A stretch of DNA of 64,000 bases. Source: Spirosoma fluviale. GTDB lineage: Bacteria > Bacteroidota > Bacteroidia > Cytophagales > Spirosomataceae. The translations under genes were made by a program, and so were the position numbers. Numbering within the stretch: position 1 is the first letter of the stretch; the number at the start of each line of letters is the position of its first letter. The stretch spans positions 2,480,001 to 2,544,000 of the forward strand of contig NZ_OCNH01000001.1 in the NCBI RefSeq assembly GCF_900230225.1. Direction: 5' to 3'. The notes under the pieces were generated by a model. It ran no database searches. It had not been told where the DNA came from and saw nothing but the letters and a program-made list of their open reading frames with translations. Shown in pieces: positions 1 through 8,682 of the stretch.

Positions 1-1501
1 TAGCTATCGATTGTTTATACAGACTGGATAAGTCCACTTGTGCATTCATGAAGTTGGCGGACGATGAATGAGCCGTGAGCGGTGCCTTACCGTCAACCGC
101 CTGAAGTTCATCGTTAATGCTCAAGGTGTTATGGGCAAAGTTATTATAGCGTAGAATCTGCCAGCGTTGCGAGTTCTGCTTCATATTCCATAAGTCAACT
201 CCTTTCGACTCCAGCGATTCATATTCCTGCATACCAAAATCCATAGCCCAGCGAACGCCATCGGCCTCCATCACAAATGACCCCACATCCATGTGAGCGT
301 GGCTCGTGCCAGGACTACCACCTTTCATGCCGACAAAAATTGCCGCCGGATCAGTCCAGGAGGTACGCATGAGCGCAACCGGCGTTTTACCCTCTCCTAC
401 CCACATAGCTTCTTTCGGTGCGTTCATCTGGGCAACTTTTACGCCATTACTCCAAAGTAAGGCGGCAGGCAGGAGCCGGTTCCGAAGGTGATTTTGGGGG
501 TTGCTGTTCATCAATCGGCTTCGTTCGACCCAGAGTAGCGAAGGATCGTTCAGCTTTTTGGCAAACCAGAACATAGCGGGCTGTAATTCGCCACTCAGGC
601 CAGAGTCCGAGTAATTATAAGCATTGCCCGAGGGGGCCGTCATATTTTCCAGGTAACCTGCTGTTTTCAAAAATCCGGGTTGCGCTGATAGCCCGAAGTC
701 GTTCCCAAAGAGCTTGTCGAGGGCACTAATGAGCATCACATTAAAACTCGTTCCATAGCCCCAATAGCTGTAGCCTTCGGGGTATGCTCCATCCGGTTTG
801 TAGTCGCCCATGGGTAACACAACGGCTGATACCGCCCGGCTAATTAACGCCTTCGACTGCTCCGGCTGATCTTCGTATACGGCAATGGCCCCGTAGGTAA
901 TCCCGGCATTACAGACCTGGTTCCAGTTGTTACTACTCCTGAGCCAGCTATTGTATTTCGAATCCATAGAAGGTTCAATACCTTTCTTCAGGATTGCCTC
1001 TTTAATGGTCGACCGGGACTGTTCGGACAAGTCGTTGTACAACCAGTCGTAACCGATTGAAACGGCCATGGTCATTTCGGCTACGTCCAGGAAATGTGTT
1101 GGATTCCAGTCGGAGAAGGCCGCGATGGTCAACAACTCCGTTTCAGCCCGTTGCAGGTAGTTGAGCTGATGGGTCATCCGCCAGGCATACGACAGGTAAA
1201 AGATCCGGCGCAGTGCCTCCCTCGACTTATCGAGCAACCGTCGTCCGATCTGAATTCGCTTTAGCGGCTCAATACCAACCAGTTGATCACATTCCGCTAC
1301 AATAGCCTGGTGGAGCTTTTCCCAGGTTTTGTCGGCGCTAATGGTGCGCTTTAACGCGTCTTCCTCACCGCTGAGCAACAGCAACCTCGGGTGGCCGGGC
1401 ATTGGACCGTTGTTACTTACCTGACTTGGTTGCGCCATGGTCGTTACAGTTACGAACAGCATCAGCGTCACTAACTTCCAGAATGGCTTAAATCGAGTCA
1501 T
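1..1501 (-). CDS. Heparinase II/III family protein (C-terminus beyond window edge)
   Basis: An open frame runs from an ATG at 1501 to the window edge, about 500 residues without a stop. It starts with a hydrophobic signal sequence ending near TTMAQ. Next comes a motif of the HPRLLLLSGEE type, an alpha-helical region of the alpha/alpha toroid kind (WNPTHFLDVAEMTMA, GYDWLY), and the start of a heparinase II/III-like beta-sandwich (GTSHAHMDVGSFV, then RWAMDFG). Members of this family are secreted or periplasmic polysaccharide lyases acting on uronic-acid polymers, but the substrate here cannot be read from sequence. An SGNH hydrolase lies 37 bp upstream on the same strand, which suggests joint glycan breakdown. 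The family call is good; the lyase activity is inferred. Confidence 0.8.
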   Translation of the reverse strand, partial: MTRFKPFWKLVTLMLFVTVTTMAQPSQVSNNGPMPGHPRLLLLSGEEDALKRTISADKTWEKLHQAIVAECDQLVGIEPLKRIQIGRRLLDKSREALRRIFYLSYAWRMTHQLNYLQRAETELLTIAAFSDWNPTHFLDVAEMTMAVSIGYDWLYNDLSEQSRSTIKEAILKKGIEPSMDSKYNSWLRSSNNWNQVCNAGITYGAIAVYEDQPEQSKALISRAVSAVVLPMGDYKPDGAYPEGYSYWGYGTSFNVMLISALDKLFGNDFGLSAQPGFLKTAGYLENMTAPSGNAYNYSDSGLSGELQPAMFWFAKKLNDPSLLWVERSRLMNSNPQNHLRNRLLPAALLWSNGVKVAQMNAPKEAMWVGEGKTPVALMRTSWTDPAAIFVGMKGGSPGTSHAHMDVGSFVMEADGVRWAMDFGMQEYESLESKGVDLWNMKQNSQRWQILRYNNFAHNTLSINDELQAVDGKAPLTAHSSSANFMNAQVDLSSLYKQSIA

Positions 1502-1538
1502 GTTGGTAGGAATATAGAAGTAGACCGCCAGAGGGTAA

Positions 1539-2207
1539 TCATTTGGCAGCGCCCATGAGTGCTTTCTGCATTTGCTCGGCCACAAGTTTGTTTCCGGCTT
1601 CATTCAGGTGAACGCGGTCGGTCGTTAAAATTCCTTTCTCTTTGTTTTCAGGATTGTTTTTGAGGTTATAGTCCAGAAATGCTTTCCGTAAATCGACCAG
1701 AGGCAGGTTCTGTCGTTTGGCCAGATCGCGGATCAACTGGCTATACTGATTCAGGTCACCATCCTGCTGGTTGCTAAAGTCGGTTTTTTCGCCAATGGCG
1801 GCTGGCGTGCACAAGATCACGCGGGCGTTGGCCGTTTTCAGTTTTTTCACGACTGCTTCATAGAACTTCACAAACTTATCGGGGTCTGTACCGGTACCGA
1901 ACGATGATTTGTGCCAAACATCATTAACGCCTACCCAAACCACCACGACATCGGGCTGTTTAGCCAGAACATCGTCGTCCATACGCAGGAAAAGGTCATA
2001 GATCTTATTGCCGCCAATGCCCGCACCAATGAGTTCAAACTGATCAGCGGGTACCATTTTCCGGAGTAAGTCGATGTAACCGCCGGGATTTACGCCTGCC
2101 TGCGTAATGGAGTCGCCAAAGAAAACAACACGAGTGGGCTTTGCCACATTCATGGCCAGCAGGCCCATGGTAACTAAAAAAAGCAGAGATTTGATGATAG
2201 TCTTCAT
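1539..2207 (-). CDS. SGNH/GDSL-family hydrolase, secreted
   Basis: This is a 222-residue protein with an N-terminal signal peptide (about residues 1-22). The SGNH blocks are all visible: block I FFGDSITQ holds the nucleophile Ser, the GAGIGGN stretch supplies the block II Gly, block III is WVGVNDV, and block V DRVHLNEAG holds the catalytic Asp and His. The length is typical of single-domain carbohydrate or lipid esterases (GDSL-2 group). It is the first gene before the heparinase-family gene, 37 bp apart on the same strand. Deacylation of a polysaccharide such as acetylated pectin or glycosaminoglycan is therefore plausible. Substrate specificity is inference only. Confidence 0.85.
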   Translation of the reverse strand: MKTIIKSLLFLVTMGLLAMNVAKPTRVVFFGDSITQAGVNPGGYIDLLRKMVPADQFELIGAGIGGNKIYDLFLRMDDDVLAKQPDVVVVWVGVNDVWHKSSFGTGTDPDKFVKFYEAVVKKLKTANARVILCTPAAIGEKTDFSNQQDGDLNQYSQLIRDLAKRQNLPLVDLRKAFLDYNLKNNPENKEKGILTTDRVHLNEAGNKLVAEQMQKALMGAAK

Positions 2208-2362
2208 ACATACTAAAGTAGCCAGACATTAACCATTACTCATAGATATAAGGCTGGCATAGCTAATTATCGTTTAAATACCATTTAATATATTTAGTTA
2301 CCCATTTATAAAATTCTACAAACAAATAAGTTAGATTTAAACCATAAAGAATACTAATTCCT

Positions 2363-2370
2363 TAACTTTG
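2363..2370 (+). promoter_or_regulatory. Candidate Bacteroidota -7 element (TAACTTTG)
   Basis: The octamer TAACTTTG fits the TAnnTTTG -7 consensus of Bacteroidota primary-sigma promoters. It lies about 110 bp upstream of the GT14-family start at 2482, in the AT-rich divergent spacer between 2208 and 2481. A clear -33 TTTG was not found, so this is a moderate call. The rest of the spacer shows nothing else. Confidence 0.4.
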
Positions 2371-2481
2371 TGCAGATTTATTTGTATGGCTTTTTATCAT
2401 ATTTTAATAATCAGTTAACTATTATTGCACAATACTAAACATATCCATCCATAGCTAAAGCTATTTTGTCAATAAAAGGTA

Positions 2482-3453
2482 ATGTATCATAAATTATATC
2501 TCATCCTGGCTCATCACAGGCCTTCTCAATTACAAATTCTAATTAATAAATTGAATGATTCAAATTCAATCTTTATTATTCATGTAGACAAAGGGTCAAA
2601 TATTGCCGATTTCAAGGCTACAATTTCTCTGGAAAATGTTCATTTTATTGAAGAACGGATTTCCTGTATCTGGGGTAATATTTCAATTGTTCAGGCAACG
2701 TTGGTGATGATTGAATTTGCCTTGAAATTAAAAAAAAATGGCCACTTAATTCTCTTATCCGGCGCTTGTATGCCACTCGCGTCAAATGACGACATAACCA
2801 AGTATTTGTCTGATAATCAAGACGTAAACTTTATTGACATCTTTGAACTTGAGAATTTCCTGGACCTGGAGGAAATGAAAAGAAGATTTCTTGCTTATAC
2901 CATTCATTTTAGGCCAAGAATAGCCGTTAGTATAAACCCGGTAACATCATTCAAAACACTTTTATTTGAGCTAAAGCGAGTGCTAAAATTTATCGCATTT
3001 AGTCTAATAGAGAAAAGATATGATGAACTGAATTTTTTGAAAGAGTTCCGACATTCCAGAACTTCATTTTTCTCTAAAAACTTTGCCGGAAGCCAGTGGT
3101 GGGCTCTTAACCAGTCTACTGCCGAAGCAATGTTGGCACATACCAGAAATAATCCAGCTAATCTAAACCAGTATAAATTTACTCACTCACCTGATGAAAT
3201 TTTCTTTCATACGTTGCTAATGAACCTACCGCATGTTCTAAAAAATAATCCTATTAAGCATTCTATTACATATACCGAATGGTCAAGCAAAAATTCTCCC
3301 TCCCCTATAACGTTTTCCAGAGATAATCTTCCTCAACTGATTCAGAAAAGGTCAGAAAATTATTTCTTTGCCCGGAAGTTTGATATTGACGCAGATGATT
3401 TTTTTGTTACTGAATTACCCCTCTCTACCCGCCAAAAGAAACCAAGCCTCTGA
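2482..3453 (+). CDS. Core-2/I-branching-type glycosyltransferase (GT14-like)
   Basis: This 323-residue protein has no signal peptide. The N-terminus (LILAHHRPSQLQILINKL, then FIIHVDKGS) and the central LILLSGACMPLAS and SQWWALNQST motifs match the bacterial 'Branch' / beta-1,6-N-acetylglucosaminyltransferase family. LSGACMPL stands where the family has its conserved LSG-D-P motif. The likely role is adding a branching sugar during surface-glycan synthesis. It is the only plus-strand gene next to the minus-strand polysaccharide operon and converges with its last gene. The DNA is much more AT-rich than its neighbours, which hints at separate acquisition. Donor and acceptor cannot be predicted. 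Confidence 0.75.
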   Translation: MYHKLYLILAHHRPSQLQILINKLNDSNSIFIIHVDKGSNIADFKATISLENVHFIEERISCIWGNISIVQATLVMIEFALKLKKNGHLILLSGACMPLASNDDITKYLSDNQDVNFIDIFELENFLDLEEMKRRFLAYTIHFRPRIAVSINPVTSFKTLLFELKRVLKFIAFSLIEKRYDELNFLKEFRHSRTSFFSKNFAGSQWWALNQSTAEAMLAHTRNNPANLNQYKFTHSPDEIFFHTLLMNLPHVLKNNPIKHSITYTEWSSKNSPSPITFSRDNLPQLIQKRSENYFFARKFDIDADDFFVTELPLSTRQKKPSL

Positions 3454-3508
3454 TAATAAGTATTTTGGGGCGATGACAAAATAAATCCTGCGCCAATATT
3501 CCCGTTGC

Positions 3509-4531
3509 TTAGTGACCTATCGGACGCGAGCTGGCTGGTTTCGATGGAGGTACGACTGTCTGAATAGCCATTTTTGCGTAAAGCTTACAAACGCGCAACA
3601 AAATACCAACATCCGTATGTAAGTCCAGAATACCTTTAACGTAGTTTTCAACCTGTTTATAATTATGGGTACGATCCCATAACGCACTTGCCTTGCCCAA
3701 CTCGTAACCAGCCCAGATACGTGTTGATTTGCGCGAAACTTCCTTTCTCTGTGATGCCGGCAAATGCTCACTTATCACTTTAGAAAGGAACTTCAGATCA
3801 CGAACCGTTTGCCCAGCCAGTGTTTTAGTATTCGAGATCGAGTCATTATGAACGCGGTATTCGGCCAGCACCTCCGGTGTATAGGCAACCGGATAATATT
3901 TGGCAATACGCACCCACATTTCCCAGTCTTCGCCGTATGTAACCCCATAGAAGGAACCCAGTTTTTCATATACCGAACGTTTCACAACTTTGCAGGCGTA
4001 TTGAAGACGTTGCTGTTGGGCAATCCTAAAGAGCCAGTCCGGAATAATACCATCGTAATCCATCAAAGGGGGATCTTCCGAAAGGGGATTTCCTTTGTCA
4101 TCGATGTGTGTAAACCGGCTGAAGGCGGCTCCAATCTCAGGATACTCTGAGAAAAATTTACTCATTTTTTGGTAAAAGCCCGGCCGGGTCCGATCATCTC
4201 CGTGTAACAGATGCACCAGTTGTCCTTTGGCGCGGTTAATACAGGTTTCGAAGTTGCGCAGACTCCCTACATTTTGTGGTTGCCGGTAATACAAGACACG
4301 TCCGTTCCCAATGCTAGTTACCAGAGCTGCCACATCGGCATCGGTGCTGGCATCGTCTACTACTTCGATCTGCATCTGATCAGCACCGGGGTCCTGTGCC
4401 AATACGGAGTTAAGGGCTTCGCGCAGGTAATCCGAACAGTTGTAAACGGGTATCATGACCGACCAGAGAGGCCGGTTTACCTCGTCTGCCAATGGAAGTA
4501 TTACAGGTGGCTGTTGCGGGATGCGATCCAT
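3509..4531 (-). CDS. Family 2 glycosyltransferase (paralogue A)
   Basis: This is a GT-A fold glycosyltransferase of about 340 residues. It shows WSVMIPVYNCSDYLREAL at the N-terminus, an EVVDDASTD segment and the HGDDRTRPG acidic motif for metal-nucleotide-sugar binding. I chose the ATG at 4531 (MDRIP) over the in-frame GTG 21 bp upstream because the paralogue at 10920-11971 also begins MDRIP. It is very similar to that paralogue through roughly its first two thirds and then diverges. It is the last gene of the polysaccharide operon, 105 bp after the deacetylase and convergent with the GT14 gene. It probably adds one sugar to a cytoplasmic lipid-linked glycan. Confidence 0.87.
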   Translation of the reverse strand: MDRIPQQPPVILPLADEVNRPLWSVMIPVYNCSDYLREALNSVLAQDPGADQMQIEVVDDASTDADVAALVTSIGNGRVLYYRQPQNVGSLRNFETCINRAKGQLVHLLHGDDRTRPGFYQKMSKFFSEYPEIGAAFSRFTHIDDKGNPLSEDPPLMDYDGIIPDWLFRIAQQQRLQYACKVVKRSVYEKLGSFYGVTYGEDWEMWVRIAKYYPVAYTPEVLAEYRVHNDSISNTKTLAGQTVRDLKFLSKVISEHLPASQRKEVSRKSTRIWAGYELGKASALWDRTHNYKQVENYVKGILDLHTDVGILLRVCKLYAKMAIQTVVPPSKPASSRPIGH

Positions 4532-4636
4532 TTCAAAAACTAGTTTAGTCACTTCATTATCCAGACCAGCGTGTCGAATAATGTTCGTTGTATTAAGTAA
4601 ATAATAACGTAATTCCCTTGGGTTTTTGGATTTTCT

Positions 4637-5656
4637 TTACTGGTGCGAATACCAGGCGTCGAGCTTCTTTCCAAACGTGGAGCTATCCCAGTCACACACC
4701 TGATATCGACTCATTCTCAACGGATTGGATCGATTTGTAATAACTCCCTCCTCGGTTGTAACGGCTGTAGACAGACCTTCTCCTTTGACCAACGAAACAC
4801 TCGTTTCATTATAATTGCCATACGGATAGGCAAACAACTCAACAGACTTGCCCATCAAATTGTTGAGGTATTGATTACCACCCACAATCTCGCTGGACTG
4901 CTCATCGGCAGGCCGTTCACCTAGTGCCGGGTGATTCATTGTGTGCGACCCGATCGTGAATAACGGATTTGACACTAACTGATGCAGGTGATCCGGTGTC
5001 ATACAGCGTAGTGCAGCAGGGCTATCTTGCGACAATCCTGCCCATTCTCTTAATCGAGCCATCTGTACCTGCTGGTTGTGAGCTGACATTGTTTTTAACC
5101 GCATCCAAATCTGCTCGTATATACGGCACCGTTCAGTGGGTGTATTTACACAGGCAGTCCACTTGTTTTGCTTCTCCCGGAGCATTGGGGTCAGTGTTGC
5201 TTCGTTGCTTAGATCGGCGGTAATGAGCTCATCGCCAATCAATACCTGCAACAGCTCGGGTAGTTTTGGCGTATCGACAAGTATGGTTTGTAACTCATCC
5301 CACCAGAACGGGGCCTGGCTTTCGGTATGCTGGGTAGCAATAAAAAAAGTAGCAGGCACCTTGTATTTTTCCAGCAAGGGTTTGGCATGGACAAAATTAT
5401 CGATGTAGCCATCATCAAACGTTAACACTATGCTTCGGTCTTCAACCGATCGTCTGGCTACATCCTGACCTAATTTTGTCAGTGAGATCGGTCGCCAATT
5501 TTGGCAGATTACGGCTAGTTGCTCCTCAAAATGAGCGGGGCTAACTGCTAACTGCCACGGGTCGCATGGTAAGGTATCGACGCGGTGATACATCAGAATA
5601 AGTGCTTTGCTCGCTGATGTCTTATTAATGAGTTTATTGAGCCACGTTCTGATCAA
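4637..5656 (-). CDS. Polysaccharide deacetylase family protein (NodB/CE4)
   Basis: This 339-residue NodB-homology protein has MYHRVD (residues 22-27), the metal-binding TFDDGY motif (81-83 DDG) and the SHTMNHPALG motif that carries the two His ligands. It also has the later FAYPYGNYNE signature. CE4 enzymes remove N- or O-acetyl groups from polysaccharides. Here the substrate is presumably the glycan made by the surrounding cluster. The start is TTG (5656), overlapping the methyltransferase stop by 4 nt, so translation is probably coupled. There is no signal peptide, so it may act on a cytoplasmic intermediate. Confidence 0.88.
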   Translation of the reverse strand: MIRTWLNKLINKTSASKALILMYHRVDTLPCDPWQLAVSPAHFEEQLAVICQNWRPISLTKLGQDVARRSVEDRSIVLTFDDGYIDNFVHAKPLLEKYKVPATFFIATQHTESQAPFWWDELQTILVDTPKLPELLQVLIGDELITADLSNEATLTPMLREKQNKWTACVNTPTERCRIYEQIWMRLKTMSAHNQQVQMARLREWAGLSQDSPAALRCMTPDHLHQLVSNPLFTIGSHTMNHPALGERPADEQSSEIVGGNQYLNNLMGKSVELFAYPYGNYNETSVSLVKGEGLSTAVTTEEGVITNRSNPLRMSRYQVCDWDSSTFGKKLDAWYSHQ

Positions 5657-6357
5657 GAGATACTCGGTTTAATGACCTTAGCCGTGATGATTACCGGATA
5701 ATTGGGGTCCTTAGCCGCCAATTGTTCTTTGCTTACTTCAGATACACCCACCCCATATAGGAAGCTCGTGGCCACAAATACATTTCCGTATTGTTCAATC
5801 TCTATGTTTGCAGGTGGAAAAACTTCGCCCAGCATTCGGCGCATGGAGGTGGCCGTAAACGACCAGAACCAGGTACTCTGCCACTCATCACTCGCGATTT
5901 GCGAAATACCGGGCGAGGTAAGCAGTAATATTCCACCGGGTTTCAAAATGCGTTCGCAGGTTTTCAGAGCATCTTGCGCCTTATAAATCAAATGAAGTGT
6001 CTGCGTCAGTACAATGCAATCGAAACTGTTATCGGGTATATGGGGAGCATTACTAAGATCGCCCACTATGGTCGCTATGGGGTTATTGCTATGGATATGT
6101 AGTACGTCACTTTTCGTAACCTGCTGACCACCAAAGCGGAGTGTGTATTCATTGTCACCAATTTCGAGCACCCGCCCTTTTATATTACCCGCCTGTTTCT
6201 GTAAAAAACTTTCAATATAATAGCGGTCAACGGGCCCTCCCCGATCATAGCCAAATTCAGTGCTGAATGGGGTTGTCCGATTGAGATCGCCAAACTGTAC
6301 CTGTCCAACTGGCGGGGTAAATGCTGTGTATAGCCCTAGTTGCTTTAACCAGCGCAA
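5653..6357 (-). CDS. Class I SAM-dependent methyltransferase
   Basis: This roughly 234-residue protein has a Rossmann methyltransferase core: GRVLEIGDNEYTLRFGG is motif I, and FDCIVLTQTLHLIYKAQDA followed by LKPGGILLLTSPG are the later strands. In a glycan operon such proteins methylate sugars, often as a chain-terminating cap, or modify a precursor. The exact start is uncertain. The frame opens after a stop 54 nt upstream and contains no ATG there, so the TTG at 6357 is used. It overlaps the downstream deacetylase by 4 nt. The family is secure; the substrate is unknown. Confidence 0.82.
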   Translation of the reverse strand: MRWLKQLGLYTAFTPPVGQVQFGDLNRTTPFSTEFGYDRGGPVDRYYIESFLQKQAGNIKGRVLEIGDNEYTLRFGGQQVTKSDVLHIHSNNPIATIVGDLSNAPHIPDNSFDCIVLTQTLHLIYKAQDALKTCERILKPGGILLLTSPGISQIASDEWQSTWFWSFTATSMRRMLGEVFPPANIEIEQYGNVFVATSFLYGVGVSEVSKEQLAAKDPNYPVIITAKVIKPSIS

Positions 6358-6455
6358 AGCGAACGCCGGGGCACTTTTTTTGATAAACGTTTTGATAAGC
6401 TTGCCGTTTTATGGTGGTTAAACAATTAAATTCATTGACCCATGGTAGGATCCGG

Positions 6456-7412
6456 CTAGGGTGACTGGGTAGAGCGGGTATTCTGAGACTGGTAATAGTC
6501 GATCCAGATTTGCTGTCCCCGCAGGTAAGCCTGTTGCTCCGGTTCATCTTTCAGCATAGGCTGTTGCCGCTTCAGCACACGCTGAACAGCCGCAAGCATC
6601 GTCGTGTTATTGGACGACATGCTTTTGGGAAGTATCCGGTAAGCCGCCACTATATGGGGGTGATGAAGGACGGGATGGTTACGGGCTATCCGTAAATACA
6701 TATCATAGTCTTCACAGGCCTTCAGGGACGTATCAAATTTGTACTCATCCAGAATGGTACGCCGGTACATGACGGTTGCATGCATACCAATGTAATTGCT
6801 TTCCAGAAACAGGAGGTAGTGATCGCCCCCCACAAACCGGGATTCGGACGATATCAACTGCTTGTTTATCGTTACCTTGTCATGACCGCCCGACACAAAG
6901 GCAGCCGTAGGATTATCGCTTAGCAAACCAACACCGATGTCAACGCATTGCGGGTATAGCCAGTCATCTGCATCCAGAAAAATTAAAAAATCCCCCCGGC
7001 TTTGCAAGATCCCGGTATTCCGGGCCGCTGATAGACCTTGATTTTCCTGATAGATATACCGCACCTTACTGTACCGACCTGCCACTTCTCGGGTATTATC
7101 CGTCGAACCATCATCCACGACGATGATTTCAATGGGGTTTTCCATTCTCGCCATTTGGCTCACCGGGTTCCACGTTTGCTGAAATACACTGTCAATGGCA
7201 TCTGGCAGAAAATTTCCGTGATTATAGCAAGTGATAACAACCGTGACCAGCGGAGGGCGCTCCTTTATCTTATTATACAAACGTTGTCCTACTCGCTGGA
7301 GACGAACTTTATACGCAATTGCAGCTGTGGCCAAAGGAGAGCGTTTTACTAACCTATTGTACAAACCTTGTCCCAATCGCTGAAGATGAACGTTATAGTA
7401 TTGCTGGTCCAT
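6456..7412 (-). CDS. Family 2 glycosyltransferase with duplicated N-terminal segment
   Basis: This is a GT-A family 2 glycosyltransferase of about 318 residues: VVITCYNHGNFLPDAIDSV, IIVVDDGSTDNT, ENQGLSAARNTG and the FLDADDWLYP acidic motif. The ATG at 7412 is preferred because it sits 4 bp after the stop of the upstream gene. The longer frame starting at 7481 would overlap that gene. Just before the catalytic domain lies a tandem duplication of 28 residues (LQRLGQGLYNRLVKRSPL then LQRVGQRLYNKIKERPPL), with an 84-bp period in DNA. It belongs to the polysaccharide operon and probably transfers one sugar in the cytoplasm. Confidence 0.87.
   Translation of the reverse strand: MDQQYYNVHLQRLGQGLYNRLVKRSPLATAAIAYKVRLQRVGQRLYNKIKERPPLVTVVITCYNHGNFLPDAIDSVFQQTWNPVSQMARMENPIEIIVVDDGSTDNTREVAGRYSKVRYIYQENQGLSAARNTGILQSRGDFLIFLDADDWLYPQCVDIGVGLLSDNPTAAFVSGGHDKVTINKQLISSESRFVGGDHYLLFLESNYIGMHATVMYRRTILDEYKFDTSLKACEDYDMYLRIARNHPVLHHPHIVAAYRILPKSMSSNNTTMLAAVQRVLKRQQPMLKDEPEQQAYLRGQQIWIDYYQSQNTRSTQSP
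7252..7400 (-). repeat. Tandem 84-bp duplication inside a glycosyltransferase gene
   Basis: Two copies of one segment begin near 7252 and 7336 (plus-strand coordinates), starting GGAGGGCGCTC and GGAGAGCGTTT. They keep the reading frame, since 84 bp is 28 codons, and have diverged by scattered substitutions. This suggests an old in-frame duplication rather than an assembly error. Confidence 0.75.
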
Positions 7413-7416
7413 ACGG

Positions 7417-8682
7417 TTATACCTGTGGTTGAGAAGGCCGATTTCGATTTTTGAGGTAAAAAAGTACGCCCGACAAAGCACCTCTTATTTCCATACCAAT
7501 GGTTTGATGCCGGAAGGCATAGGCAGGAAACCCATCTTTAATATAGTGCAGATAGTAAAGAGGCAGACTTTTGAACACGTGTCGGCGATAGCCCGCTTGT
7601 GGATGATACTTCTGCTGAATAAGGGCGGCTGCGGTATGCCCGCGCATGTAACTGAACAGCTGTTTTTTCAGAGCCGGCAGTTGTTGCCGATGCTTGTGAA
7701 AGACGACCGCTCTTGGGTTGTAGTGTACAGCGTAGTTGTTTGTCAATACGCGAAACCACATTTCCGAATCGCCGTTACAACCAGCAGCCCCTACATCCAG
7801 TCGCTCATCGAAATACCCTATCTTCTCGAATAAGTCCCGTCGAAATGCCATGTTTGCCCCAGCGCCTATTTCCCAGACCGGTGGCCCGCCAAACAGGGTT
7901 CGATTGAAATAGGTAGCATCATACTGCTTATCCACGTAGCCCCGGTTGAAACTCCAGTGTTTTTCAAAAATAAGTTGCGCTTCGGTATCAAGTTCGGCTG
8001 CAATCACCAGCCCCGTCATGGCGGCAATGTTGGTATCCTGAAAGGTTTTCCAAATATGATAAGCCCAGTGCGCATGCACCTGTACATCGTCATCTACATA
8101 AGCCATCACAGGCATTGTCGCCATCCGAATTCCCGAGTTTCGGGCAATGTCAAGCCCCGGACGGGGTTCATGACAATAGATAACATCCGGAAACTGCGCT
8201 ACAACCTGAGCGGTGCTGTTGTCGGTCGGTGCATTATCGACAACGACGATTTCGGCGGGTTTACAGGGTAGATCCTTCAACGCCTGAAGGGCGATCTTTA
8301 AATCAGGAGCCCGATTTCGGGTACAAATGACAACTGAGATGGGCACTTCGTTCGGCAGTGTTTCAACATCGAACGTGCTTAGCGTGGTCGACAGTACTTC
8401 CTGTAAATCCGTTGGCGGGGCAGTCGCTGATAAACCTGCCAGGTCGGGCAGGTTTGATGCTGTACAATAGACCTGAAGGGTTGGTTGTATGGCCAGCCAG
8501 CATTTTTCGGCTAATTCAGCCGGTGTTACTACCTCCCCCGGTTCGACAAACAAGTGCCCAACAGGTACTTGCCGCCACCAGAATACCAGATACCAACCCG
8601 TTTCATTGGTTGGAACAGCGGGTAAATTAATCGATTCAGCAAGCTGAATGTGCTTTATCTGATAAACAAATGATTGCTTCAT
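7417..8682 (-). CDS. Family 2 glycosyltransferase with unusual N-terminal extension
   Basis: This is a 421-residue protein. Residues 1 to about 110 form a module I do not recognise, with a Trp-rich start (WYLVFWWRQVPVGHLFV). Residues from about 115 are a GT2 domain: ISVVICTRNRAPDLKIAL, IVVVDNAPTDNS, RPGLDIARNSGI and the AYVDDDVQVHAHW acidic motif. The downstream MAFRRDLFEKIGYFDERLD and GDSEMWFRV features are typical of rhamnosyl- or galactofuranosyl-type GT2 enzymes. The start overlaps the Wzt-like gene stop (ATGA), so coupling is likely. The role is glycan assembly; donor and acceptor are unknown. Confidence 0.86.
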   Translation of the reverse strand: MKQSFVYQIKHIQLAESINLPAVPTNETGWYLVFWWRQVPVGHLFVEPGEVVTPAELAEKCWLAIQPTLQVYCTASNLPDLAGLSATAPPTDLQEVLSTTLSTFDVETLPNEVPISVVICTRNRAPDLKIALQALKDLPCKPAEIVVVDNAPTDNSTAQVVAQFPDVIYCHEPRPGLDIARNSGIRMATMPVMAYVDDDVQVHAHWAYHIWKTFQDTNIAAMTGLVIAAELDTEAQLIFEKHWSFNRGYVDKQYDATYFNRTLFGGPPVWEIGAGANMAFRRDLFEKIGYFDERLDVGAAGCNGDSEMWFRVLTNNYAVHYNPRAVVFHKHRQQLPALKKQLFSYMRGHTAAALIQQKYHPQAGYRRHVFKSLPLYYLHYIKDGFPAYAFRHQTIGMEIRGALSGVLFYLKNRNRPSQPQV

